DNA of 64,000 bases from UBA952 sp044361535 (GTDB taxonomy: Bacteria > Bacteroidota > Bacteroidia > Flavobacteriales_D > Crocinitomicaceae), in NCBI GenBank assembly GCA_044361535.1, contig JBIKIQ010000001.1, positions 372,001 through 436,000 on the forward strand, written 5' to 3'. The position numbers were made by a program, and so were the translations under genes. The notes beneath the pieces are model-generated. The model ran no database searches. It was not told the origin of the DNA and saw only the letters and a program-made list of their open reading frames with translations. Shown in pieces: positions 24,505 through 31,752 of the stretch; positions within the stretch are counted from its first letter, which is position 1, and every line of letters starts with the position of its first letter.

Positions 24505-25716
24505 ATGAAATTTGATATTGCAATTATTGGTGGAGGAATTGTTGGGGCGGCAACTCTTTATAAGCTTCAAAAGAAATTCCCATTGTTAAAATTAGTTTTG
24601 ATTGAAAAAGAGAAAGAACTAGCCTCTCATCAAACAGGTCATAATTCAGGTGTTATTCATTCAGGTTTATATTACAAACCAGGTTCATTAAAGGCAAAGA
24701 ATTGTTTTGACGGAAGACATGAATTGGTAGCGTTTGCAAAGGAGCATGGAATCAGCTATGATATTTGTGGAAAAGTGATTGTTGCAACAGATCAAAAGGA
24801 ATTACCAAATTTGGATCGCATTTTTGAAAATGGTGTTCAAAATAAAATTGAAGGCATAAAAAAAATAAGTGCGGCAGAGGTAAAAGAAATTGAACCATTT
24901 GTTGAGTGTATTGCGGGCATTTACGTACCCGTTACTGGAATAATTGATTTCCGAGGAGCTACTACCAAAATGGTTGAATTAGCATTAGCAATCAATTCAG
25001 AAAGTGAGGTAAGACTTTCAACGGAGTTTTTAAGTGTTGATAAGGAAAAAGATTACTCAGTTATTCATACCAATAACGGTACTTTAGAGTCGCGTTTTTT
25101 AGTATATTGTTCCGGATTACAAGCAGATCGATTAGCTAAAAAAGATGGCGTTAAGTTAAAGGAACAGGTTGTTCCATTTCGTGGAGATTATTATGAATTA
25201 ACAAATCAAGCGAAACATAAGGTGAAAAACTTGATTTATCCGGTTCCCGATCCAAACTTTCCTTTCTTAGGAGTTCATTTTACGCGAATGGTTGATGGTA
25301 ATGTGGAATGTGGTCCAAATGCCGTTTTTTCGTTTAAACGAGAAGGATATAATAAAACAGATTTTTCCTTACGTGATACGTGGGAGGCATTGACTTATCA
25401 AGGAACATGGAAGTTATTTTTTAGTAATATCAAATATGCTATCGATGAATACAGGCGCGCTTTTTCAAAAAGATTGTTCCTGAAGTCACTTCAACGCATG
25501 ATTCCTTCGTTAACTATGGATGATATTAAGCCGGCGAGGGCAGGGGTAAGAGCCCAATTGCTATCGCAAAATGGAGATACAAGAGATGATTTTAGAATTG
25601 AACATCACGAGAATTCAATTCATGTTCTTAATGCACCATCGCCAGCTGCTACAGCTTCTTTATCTATTGGAAATCACATTACTCAAGTTGTTTCTGAAAA
25701 ATTCAATTTAGCTTAG
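24505..25716 (+). CDS. lhgO: L-2-hydroxyglutarate oxidase
   Basis: A 403-residue FAD-dependent oxidoreductase that oxidises L-2-hydroxyglutarate to 2-oxoglutarate, passing electrons to the membrane quinone pool or to O2. The FAD fold is IIGGGIVGAATLYKLQ (from residue 7). LASHQTGHNSGVIHSGLYY is highly characteristic of LhgO, as are VPVTGIIDFRGA, the GVHFTRMVDGNVECGPNA substrate region, and RAGVRAQLL near the end. The length is typical. It removes a damaging by-product of promiscuous malate dehydrogenase; mdh is 33 kb away. Confidence 0.93.
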   Translation: MKFDIAIIGGGIVGAATLYKLQKKFPLLKLVLIEKEKELASHQTGHNSGVIHSGLYYKPGSLKAKNCFDGRHELVAFAKEHGISYDICGKVIVATDQKELPNLDRIFENGVQNKIEGIKKISAAEVKEIEPFVECIAGIYVPVTGIIDFRGATTKMVELALAINSESEVRLSTEFLSVDKEKDYSVIHTNNGTLESRFLVYCSGLQADRLAKKDGVKLKEQVVPFRGDYYELTNQAKHKVKNLIYPVPDPNFPFLGVHFTRMVDGNVECGPNAVFSFKREGYNKTDFSLRDTWEALTYQGTWKLFFSNIKYAIDEYRRAFSKRLFLKSLQRMIPSLTMDDIKPARAGVRAQLLSQNGDTRDDFRIEHHENSIHVLNAPSPAATASLSIGNHITQVVSEKFNLA

Positions 25717-25775
25717 AATTATAATTTAGTTGGTTTTTTCAAAAGTCACGATTATTTAATTTTCGCTCAATAAAT

Positions 25776-25892
25776 ACGTATTTATACGTAGTTTATTTAG
25801 TAAAACACGTAGTCTTTTGTAGGTAAGTATTAGTAATTTGACTTTGAATTACTTTAAAAGATTGCTCAAGAGTTTGAAATCGAACAACTTTG
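25776..25892 (+). promoter_or_regulatory. Cassette 1 control region: phased ACGT sites and promoter
   Basis: ACGTA at 25776 and ACGTAG at 25786 and 25807 stand 10 and 21 bp apart, on one helix face. Downstream a TTG (25862-25864) lies 20 bp from CAACTTTG (25885-25892), a one-mismatch -7 box; GTAATTTG near 25833 is an alternative. The same arrangement precedes the copies at 27977 and 29714. The 21-bp direct spacing resembles LytTR-type regulator sites, but that is a suggestion only. Confidence 0.5.
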
Positions 25893-25929
25893 TCATGTAA
25901 TCAAAATGAAAAAACAAAAATTCAGAGTT

Positions 25930-26271
25930 ATGAGACCATTTAGCAAAACATCCAAAAAAATAGCAGTAACAGTTTTAATGTTCCTTACAGTTTCATTTTC
26001 TTCATTTGCGCACAACGATGATCCAAAAGAACCGAAAAAAGTATCAGTTGTCGTAAATGAATTGAAACCTGGTTTTGCCACGTTATCTTGGTCTGATTTT
26101 TCTATCACGGCTATTCAAATCAATTCCGTAAATGGAACATTTATGCCAGCAATTCCAGTAATGGATGCAACTTCTTTGCATTTGAATAATTTAGTCAATG
26201 GTTCTTACGAAATTAATTTTTTAGCAGGAGATAAAATAGTAGCATCTGAAACACTAACAGTTTCAAAATAA
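25930..26271 (+). CDS. Small exported protein, copy 1 (T9SS sorting-domain-like fold?)
   Basis: A 113-residue protein from ATG 25930 (MRPFSKTSKK); an in-frame ATG at 25906 adds eight residues, but the third copy lost that frame, so 25930 is preferred. The signal peptide ends in SFSSFAH. The mature ~87 residues are HNDDPKEPKKVSVVV followed by a beta-rich region. Its ITAIQINSVNGTFMP, LHLNNLVNGSYEINF and TVSK resemble the strand pattern of a T9SS type A C-terminal domain, without the YPNP motif and without cargo. The family is not recognised. It has its own promoter region and terminator. Confidence 0.75.
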   Translation: MRPFSKTSKKIAVTVLMFLTVSFSSFAHNDDPKEPKKVSVVVNELKPGFATLSWSDFSITAIQINSVNGTFMPAIPVMDATSLHLNNLVNGSYEINFLAGDKIVASETLTVSK

Positions 26272-26311
26272 ATAATATTTAAGGTTTAGTTTAGTTGAGT
26301 TATCCAAGCGA

Positions 26312-26346
26312 AAGTCCTGTTACAAACGAGTAACGGGACTTTTTTA
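26312..26346 (+). terminator. Rho-independent terminator of cassette 1
   Basis: The stem AAGTCCTGTTAC / GTAACGGGACTT (one T-G pair) closes a loop AAACGA and is followed by a T run. The same hairpin follows the copies at 27977 and 29714. Confidence 0.9.
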
Positions 26347-26373
26347 TTTGATAAAGTCGCTCATTCCCTTCTT

Positions 26374-27543
26374 TTATTCACTTTTTAGAATTTCGTTCCA
26401 GCTTAAAACCTTTCCTAGAGTTCTATTTTGGTTAAATAAACCTGTATGAACAACAGTTTTACTTTCAATTAAAGCAGGATTAAACTTTTCAAAATAACTC
26501 AATCCTTTAAACATTTCAGGCATAATAGTTTGGCTTGCCTTAATTTCTACTAAGTTAATTGTCTCGCTATTTTGCCAAATAAAATCTATTTCATGGCCAA
26601 TCGCATCACGCCAAAACCAAAAATCAAGCATTAAATTTTGATGATAGTTCTGTTTTAAATATTCATTTATCACAAAATTTTCAAATAAACCACCCTTATA
26701 TGGGCTCGTTTTAATACTAGTGGCATCTTTAATCTTTAGTAAAAAACATAATAATCCGGTGTCGTAGAAATACAATTTGGGACTTTTAGTTATACGTTTA
26801 TTAAAATTGGTATGATACGGTTGAAGTTGATACACAATATAACTTGTTTCTAATACGGAAATCCACGATTTAGCTGTAGGTTGTGAAATACCACACTCAT
26901 TTGCGAGAGAATTTAAATTCAATAATTGACCAACGCGAGCTGCACATAGTGAAATAAAGTTCCTAAAACGTTTTAAATCTTTGAGGTGAATCAGTTCAGA
27001 TAAATCACGTTCAACATAGGTTTGGATATAATTAGAATAAAATACCTTCGAGGGAATGTCTCTGTCATAAATTGCAGGATAAAAACCTTTTTGTAGATTG
27101 ACACTGTAATCACTATCTAGCCAATTGTTTTGCTGCAATTCTTGAAAATCAAAAGGTAAAAGTTTAAATAAAGCAACTCTGCCGGCTAGACTTTGAGTTA
27201 TATTTCGCATTAAATGAAAATTTTGTGACCCAGACAATATATACTGTCCCATAATATTGTTTTCATCTACTTTTGTCTGCAAGTAGGAGAATAATTCAGG
27301 TACTCTTTGTACTTCATCGAAAATAACATATTTATTATATTGTGCTAAGAAACCATTTGGATCCCTTAGAGCATAATTTCTATCATCTATGTTTTCTAAA
27401 TTGATATAAGTATATGAAGGAAATTGCTTTTTTAAAAAGGTTGTTTTCCCTGATTGTCTTGGACCAGTTAATGCAAGTATTGGATATTTAGTTAAATAAA
27501 TTTCCATTTCTTTTTTTATTGTTCTTATTGCGCTCATATACAA
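26374..27543 (-). CDS. AAA ATPase with DUF4143 nuclease-like domain (A)
   Basis: A 389-residue orphan ATPase. Walker A is GPRQSGKTT (residue ~27), Walker B is KYVIFDEVQRVP, and sensor SGSQNF follows. A winged-helix segment (LANECGISQPTAKSWISVL) and a C-terminal DUF4143 domain come next, with FWRDAIGHEIDFIW and NLVEIKAS supplying the D...ExK residues of a PD-(D/E)xK nuclease fold. Biological role of the family is not established. The start may be M1 (27543) or M3 (27537). It sits between cassettes 1 and 2 on the opposite strand, with a 23-bp tandem repeat array 53-144 bp upstream. Confidence 0.88.
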   Translation of the reverse strand: MYMSAIRTIKKEMEIYLTKYPILALTGPRQSGKTTFLKKQFPSYTYINLENIDDRNYALRDPNGFLAQYNKYVIFDEVQRVPELFSYLQTKVDENNIMGQYILSGSQNFHLMRNITQSLAGRVALFKLLPFDFQELQQNNWLDSDYSVNLQKGFYPAIYDRDIPSKVFYSNYIQTYVERDLSELIHLKDLKRFRNFISLCAARVGQLLNLNSLANECGISQPTAKSWISVLETSYIVYQLQPYHTNFNKRITKSPKLYFYDTGLLCFLLKIKDATSIKTSPYKGGLFENFVINEYLKQNYHQNLMLDFWFWRDAIGHEIDFIWQNSETINLVEIKASQTIMPEMFKGLSYFEKFNPALIESKTVVHTGLFNQNRTLGKVLSWNEILKSE

Positions 27544-27595
27544 CTAGTTTCTTTAGGCAAATATAAGAATATTTTTTCATTTTATTTTTATTAAC

Positions 27596-27687
27596 TTTGA
27601 AATTACACTATATATTATTTTGAAATTACATAATATTTAACTTTGAAATTACATTGCCTAATACTTTGAAATATAGTAATATATTAA
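27596..27687 (-). repeat. Tandem array, 4 x 23 bp, upstream of ATPase A
   Basis: TTTGAAATTACA begins at 27596, 27619 and 27642, and TTTGAAATATA at 27665: four units at an exact 23-bp period with a conserved 12-bp core and variable 11-bp remainder. The core is an imperfect inverted repeat (TGAAATTACA). The array lies in the 409-bp gap between ATPase A and the cassette 2 gene; apart from this array and the cassette 2 control region I see nothing else in that gap. Confidence 0.85.
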
Positions 27688-27822
27688 TATGCAAATACCT
27701 TCGTGATTAGCTAGTATTTGATTGGGTTATTTCAAGGGGAATTAATAGCGTTTTATTTTGTTAAAATTACCTTATGATGTATTTTAATGAGATCGTAATT
27801 GTTTTAATTTACAACAGTCTAT

Positions 27823-27939
27823 CCGTGTTTATACGTAGTTGTTTTAGGCAAATACGTAGAGCATTGTAGGTAGGATTAAGTAATTTGAATGCGATTCATA
27901 AAAAAAGATTGCTCAGGAGTTTGAAATCGAACAACTTTG
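27823..27939 (+). promoter_or_regulatory. Cassette 2 control region: phased ACGT sites and promoter
   Basis: CCGTG at 27823, ACGTAG at 27833 and ACGTAG at 27854 repeat the 10- and 21-bp spacing of cassette 1. The downstream segment with TTG, 20 bp and CAACTTTG is also conserved, ending near 27939. Sequence upstream of 27820 is unrelated to the flank of cassette 1, so the duplicated unit begins at these sites. Confidence 0.5.
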
Positions 27940-27976
27940 TCTTGTAATCAAAATGAAAAAACAAAAATTCAGAGTT

Positions 27977-28318
27977 ATGAGACCATTTAGCAAAACATCC
28001 AAAAAAATAGCAGTAGCAGTTTTAATGATCGTTACAGTTTCATTTTCTTCATTTGCTCACAACGATGATCCAAAAGAACCTAAAAAAGTATCGGTTGTCG
28101 TAAATGAATTGAAACCAGGTTTTGCCACGTTATCTTGGTCTGATTATACTATCACAGCGATTCAAATAAATTCTGTAAATGGAACGTTTATGCCGGCAAT
28201 TCCGGTAATGGATGCAACTTCTTTGCATTTGAATAATTTAGTTAATGGTTCGTACGAAATCAATTTTTTAGCAGGAGATAAAGTAGTAGCATCTGAAACA
28301 CTAACAGTTTCAAAATAA
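27977..28318 (+). CDS. Small exported protein, copy 2
   Basis: A 113-residue near-identical paralog of the protein at 25930, differing at a handful of positions (AVAVLMIVTVS in the signal, SDYTITAIQ instead of SDFSITAIQ, DKVVAS instead of DKIVAS). It has the same signal peptide, HNDDPKEPKK start of the mature protein and TVSK end. An in-frame ATG at 27953 would add eight residues; 27977 is preferred for the reason given by the third copy. Identity extends through the leader and terminator, so the whole ~570-bp cassette was duplicated recently. Confidence 0.75.
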   Translation: MRPFSKTSKKIAVAVLMIVTVSFSSFAHNDDPKEPKKVSVVVNELKPGFATLSWSDYTITAIQINSVNGTFMPAIPVMDATSLHLNNLVNGSYEINFLAGDKVVASETLTVSK

Positions 28319-28358
28319 ATAATATTTAAGGTTTAGTTTAGTTGAGTTATCCAAGCGA

Positions 28359-28393
28359 AAGTCCTGTTACAAACGAGTAACGGGACTTTTTTA
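28359..28393 (+). terminator. Rho-independent terminator of cassette 2
   Basis: Same hairpin as at 26312 (AAGTCCTGTTAC / GTAACGGGACTT, loop AAACGA), followed by six T. Confidence 0.9.
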
Positions 28394-28465
28394 TTACAAA
28401 AATTGAAACTTTTGTCAAGAAGTACAGTAAATGTTTTTGGATTTCAGAAAACTAACTAACTATTT

Positions 28466-28795
28466 ATGAATCAAAGTATTGTTAAAATTGCGCTTGTAAT
28501 ATTTCTTTTTTCAATTTCAAAGGTGACATTCGCTCACAATGAAGATCCTAAGGATCCAAAAAAAGTTTCGGTTTTAGTCAATGATTTAAAACCTGGTTAT
28601 GTAACACTTACGTGGGTTGATATTGAAATTACTTCAATTCAAATTTACACTTCTAATGGTCAATTTATTCCGTCTATTCCAGTTTTAGATGCCACTTCCT
28701 TGCATTTAAATGGATTAATAGAAGGTGATTATGAAATTTCTTTTATTAGCGGGAATAAAGTTGTTGCCACTGAAAAATTGACGGTAAATAAATAA
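28466..28795 (+). CDS. Small exported protein, divergent fourth member
   Basis: A 109-residue paralog of the cassette proteins with its own signal peptide (MNQSIVKIALVIFLFSISKVTFA). The mature part keeps the pattern: HNEDPKDPKKVSVLVNDLKPG, TSIQIYTSNGQFIPSIPVLDATSLHLNG, GDYEISF and a final TVNK. The protein is clearly homologous, but the upstream ACGTAG sites and leader are absent, so this is an older duplicate with separate control. It shows which residues are held in the family: DPK.PKKVSV, LKPG, DATSLHLN and G.YEI.F. Confidence 0.75.
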   Translation: MNQSIVKIALVIFLFSISKVTFAHNEDPKDPKKVSVLVNDLKPGYVTLTWVDIEITSIQIYTSNGQFIPSIPVLDATSLHLNGLIEGDYEISFISGNKVVATEKLTVNK

Positions 28796-28824
28796 ATTAG
28801 TTCAATTTTATTATTATTGTGATT

Positions 28825-28860
28825 AAATCTAGTTCATCCCATGAATTAGATTTTTTATTT
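28825..28860 (+). terminator. Rho-independent terminator after the fourth member
   Basis: A 13-bp stem AAATCTAGTTCAT / ATGAATTAGATTT (one G-T pair) closes a CCC loop, followed by TTTATTTT. It separates this gene from the FISUMP gene at 28893. Confidence 0.85.
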
Positions 28861-28892
28861 TAGAATAAATTTTTTATCCACTAGTTTACCTT

Positions 28893-29525
28893 ATGAAGTA
28901 TAAGTTTATATTGTTTCTACTTATTGGGATTTTCAAAATAGGATACACGCAAACGATATCAATAGGCTCTCAAATTTGGTGTGATAAAAATCTGGATGTA
29001 ACAATGTTTCGAAACGGAGATTCAATTCTTGAAGTTAAAACACTTGATGAATGGGAAAAAGCTGGAGAAAATCAACAACCGGCGTGGTGTTATTACAACT
29101 TTGATGCTGCGAATGGATGCAAATTCGGGAAATTGTATAATTGGTATGCTGTAAATGATAATCGTGGTTTGGCTCCAACAGGTTATCATATCCCATCTGA
29201 TTTTGAATGGACGAGGTTATCAGATTTTTTAGGCGGAAATAAGATTGCTGGAAAATTTTTAAAAATGGAAAGGATTCTTGAACATGAAATTCAAGTTGGG
29301 GGTTGGAACGGAAATAATTCAACTGGTTTTTCAGGTCTTCCCGGAGGATATGGATTTTATTTCGGTGGTTTTGATTTTATTGGTTCCTATGGATACTTTT
29401 GGACTTCAACCGAAGGCAGTGTCGAATCTGCTTATACTCGTCTTTTAAGCGGCGAAGATGATGTCTTGGCAAGGGCGAGCTACTTCAAAGGTGGAGGCTT
29501 ATCTGTTCGCTGTTTGAAGAATTAG
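28893..29525 (+). CDS. FISUMP-domain exported protein
   Basis: A 210-residue exported protein with signal peptide ending in GYTQ (residue 20). It is one Fibrobacter succinogenes major paralogous (FISUMP) domain: IGSQIWCDKNLDVTMFRNGDSI at the start, GKLYNWYAVNDNRGLAPTGYHIPSDFEW in the middle, GFSGLPGGYGF, YFWTSTEG and a closing SVRCLKN. The family is common on the surface of Bacteroidota; its function is unknown and it may bind carbohydrate or protein. It lies between small-protein copies 4 and 3. A second FISUMP protein is at 45326. Confidence 0.85.
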   Translation: MKYKFILFLLIGIFKIGYTQTISIGSQIWCDKNLDVTMFRNGDSILEVKTLDEWEKAGENQQPAWCYYNFDAANGCKFGKLYNWYAVNDNRGLAPTGYHIPSDFEWTRLSDFLGGNKIAGKFLKMERILEHEIQVGGWNGNNSTGFSGLPGGYGFYFGGFDFIGSYGYFWTSTEGSVESAYTRLLSGEDDVLARASYFKGGGLSVRCLKN

Positions 29526-29560
29526 GGTATATAAATATTCTCTCATAAAATGTAGTTTAT

Positions 29561-29677
29561 ACGTGATTATACGTAGTTGTTTTAGGCAAACACGTAGAGC
29601 TTCGTAGGTAGGTTTAAGTAATTTGAATTCGATTCATAATAAAAGATTGCTCAGGAGTTTGAAATCGAACAACTTTG
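29561..29677 (+). promoter_or_regulatory. Cassette 3 control region: phased ACGT sites and promoter
   Basis: ACGTG at 29561, ACGTAG at 29571 and ACGTAG at 29592 repeat the 10- and 21-bp phasing. TTG and CAACTTTG with a 20-bp spacer follow as in cassettes 1 and 2. Confidence 0.5.
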
Positions 29678-29713
29678 TCATGTAATCAAAATGAAAAATA
29701 AAAATTCAGAGTT

Positions 29714-30055
29714 ATGAGACCATTTAGCAAAACATCCAAAAAAATAGCAGTAGCAGTTTTAATGATCGTTACAGTTTCATTTTCTTCTTTTGCGCACAAC
29801 GATGATCCAAAAGAACCGAAAAAAGTATCGGTTGTCGTAAATGAATTGAAACCAGGTTTTGCCACGCTATCTTGGTCTGATTATACTATTACGGCTATTC
29901 AAATTAATTCTGTAAATGGAACGTTCATGCCGGCAATTCCGGTAATGGATGCAACTTCTTTGCATTTGAATAATTTAGTCAATGGTTCTTACGAAATCAA
30001 TTTTTTAGCAGGAGATAAAATAGTAGCATCTGAAACACTAATAGTTTCAAAATAA
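29714..30055 (+). CDS. Small exported protein, copy 3
   Basis: A 113-residue near-identical paralog of the proteins at 25930 and 27977. A 1-bp deletion in the A-rich stretch after the upstream ATG (about 29690) puts that ATG out of frame with an early stop, while the frame from MRPFSKTSKK (29714) is intact. Either this copy uses the later start, as I assume for all copies, or it lost its original start. The rest is complete, with one late change (LIVSK instead of LTVSK). Confidence 0.75.
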   Translation: MRPFSKTSKKIAVAVLMIVTVSFSSFAHNDDPKEPKKVSVVVNELKPGFATLSWSDYTITAIQINSVNGTFMPAIPVMDATSLHLNNLVNGSYEINFLAGDKIVASETLIVSK

Positions 30056-30095
30056 ATAATATTCAAGGTTTAGTTTAGTTGAGTTATCCAAGCGA

Positions 30096-30130
30096 AAGTC
30101 CTGTTACAAACGAGTAACAGGACTTTTATT
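30096..30130 (+). terminator. Rho-independent terminator of cassette 3
   Basis: Same hairpin as in cassettes 1 and 2, but the right arm reads GTAACAGGACTT, turning the T-G pair of the other copies into a T-A pair, so the stem is perfect here. A T-rich run follows. It faces the 3' end of the HtrA gene. Confidence 0.9.
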
Positions 30131-30154
30131 TTTAAAACAGATTTAATCAAAAAA

Positions 30155-31624
30155 TCACAATCCAAATCCTTTATAATCGCGTTGTCCAGATTCAGTTACA
30201 ATCTCTAAAAGAATTCCTCTATTTACACCATTTAATTTAGTTGTTAGTTGTTCAACGGATTCAATAGGTTCATTATTCACTTTACTTATAACCATACCTT
30301 CAGTGAGACCGATAGATTTTAATTTTCCCGGTTGAATGGATTTGATTTTCACTCCGTAAGTAATATTAAGTTCTTTTTTCTCCTTGTCAGTAAGCTCCAT
30401 AAAGGTGGCACCTAGGGCAGCATTTTTCGAAATTTCTTCTTTGGAAATTAGTTTTGTTTCTCCTTCTTTGTTACGTAGAATCAATTCTTTAATTTCCTCT
30501 TCCCCTTTTTTGGTTCGTACGGTTACGCTTACTTTATCTCCGGGTCTTCTTTTGCCAATTTCCTCTTGAAGACTTGCAACCGAATTAACTTCTTTCGTTC
30601 CGATTTTCAAAATTACATCTCCGTCCTTAAGACCGGCTTTATCCGCACTGCCATCTTCAATTACCTTTGCTACAAAAACACCTTTCGTGCTTGGTAAATT
30701 ATTTTTCGTCTTAATTTCTTGGGTAATATCATTGATTTGAACACCTAGATAACCTCGTTGAACAATTCCATAATCAATTAGATCCCGCATTACTTTTTCA
30801 ACAAGATTAACTGGTACAGCAAATGAATATCCGGAATAACTTCCTGTTTGAGATGCGATTGCTGTGTTGATACCAACCAGTTCTCCTTTGGTATTTACAA
30901 GAGCCCCTCCACTATTTCCTGGATTAACTGCGGCATCTGTCTGAATGAATGACTCAATAGGCAATACATCTTGTTTAGATCGATCTGATAATAAATTTAT
31001 ATTTCTTGCCTTTGCTGAAACAATACCTGCAGTTACTGTGGAAGTTAAATTAAATGGATTCCCAACTGCGAGTACCCATTCTCCAACTTTTAAATCGTCG
31101 CTATTACCTAATGGAATAGGCTGAAATCCTGAACCTTCAATTTTAAGAATTGCAATGTCAGTTGACGGGTCTGTTCCAATTACTTTCGCTGAATATTTTG
31201 AATTGTCATTGAGTATAACTTCGATCTCACTTGCATTTTCAATGACATGATTGTTTGTCACAATATATCCTTCAGAAGAAACAATCACCCCTGACCCAGA
31301 GCCAGAACCATATTGTTTAAATTCGCGACCTCCCGCGCCCGGTCCATAGAAAAACTCTTGAAAAATATCACGTTGAAATGAGGTTTGAACAACTTTTGTT
31401 GTTACGTGAACAACCGAATTGATCGTGTTTTCAGATGCTTGGATGAAATCAACAGGAGTACCTTGCATACTTGCAAAACGAGCGTTATACTGTTTGTTTC
31501 CATCCAAAACCCTATCTGATAGCTTTGAATCATCGGAATAATAATTGATTGTTAAATAGGTTGCAAGCGGTAAAAGGCCTCCTATAAAACCTACCGCCAA
31601 TTGTTTGATAATTGTAGTTTTCAT
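30155..31624 (-). CDS. htrA: HtrA/DegP-family periplasmic serine protease
   Basis: A 489-residue trypsin-like protease and chaperone for misfolded envelope proteins. An N-terminal hydrophobic helix (LAVGFIGGLLPLATYLTI) serves as signal or anchor. The catalytic triad is H126 (TNNHVIEN), D156 (STDIAIL) and S238 (NPGNSGGAL). Two PDZ domains follow (GYLGVQINDI...GLKDGDVILKIG; the second near VKIKSIQPGKL...GLTEGMVISKV), as in DegP/DegQ. Glycine-rich GSGSGSGV precedes the protease core. It stands alone as a transcription unit, convergent with cassette 3. Confidence 0.95.
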   Translation of the reverse strand: MKTTIIKQLAVGFIGGLLPLATYLTINYYSDDSKLSDRVLDGNKQYNARFASMQGTPVDFIQASENTINSVVHVTTKVVQTSFQRDIFQEFFYGPGAGGREFKQYGSGSGSGVIVSSEGYIVTNNHVIENASEIEVILNDNSKYSAKVIGTDPSTDIAILKIEGSGFQPIPLGNSDDLKVGEWVLAVGNPFNLTSTVTAGIVSAKARNINLLSDRSKQDVLPIESFIQTDAAVNPGNSGGALVNTKGELVGINTAIASQTGSYSGYSFAVPVNLVEKVMRDLIDYGIVQRGYLGVQINDITQEIKTKNNLPSTKGVFVAKVIEDGSADKAGLKDGDVILKIGTKEVNSVASLQEEIGKRRPGDKVSVTVRTKKGEEEIKELILRNKEGETKLISKEEISKNAALGATFMELTDKEKKELNITYGVKIKSIQPGKLKSIGLTEGMVISKVNNEPIESVEQLTTKLNGVNRGILLEIVTESGQRDYKGFGL

Positions 31625-31737
31625 AATTAACGATTTATAAAATTGTTTTACAATAATAACAGAAAGTAAAAATGGTTGTTATTCTACCGCTGTTAAAGAT
31701 TGTTAAGCAATATTCGTGCAATTCTTACTAAATAATG

Positions 31738-31745
31738 TACTTTTG
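31738..31745 (+). promoter_or_regulatory. -7 box of dapF; near-leaderless start
   Basis: TACTTTTG matches TAnnTTTG exactly and ends 7 bp before ATG 31753, so the transcript would start about at the start codon. A longer frame from 31735 would overlap this promoter and is rejected. No convincing -33 TTG at the usual distance. Confidence 0.55.
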
Positions 31746-31752
31746 TCAGACT

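Noticed and set aside
27596..27687. Tandem array as a CRISPR
   Set aside because: Repeat core of 12 bp and variable parts of 11 bp are far too short; no cas genes in the window.
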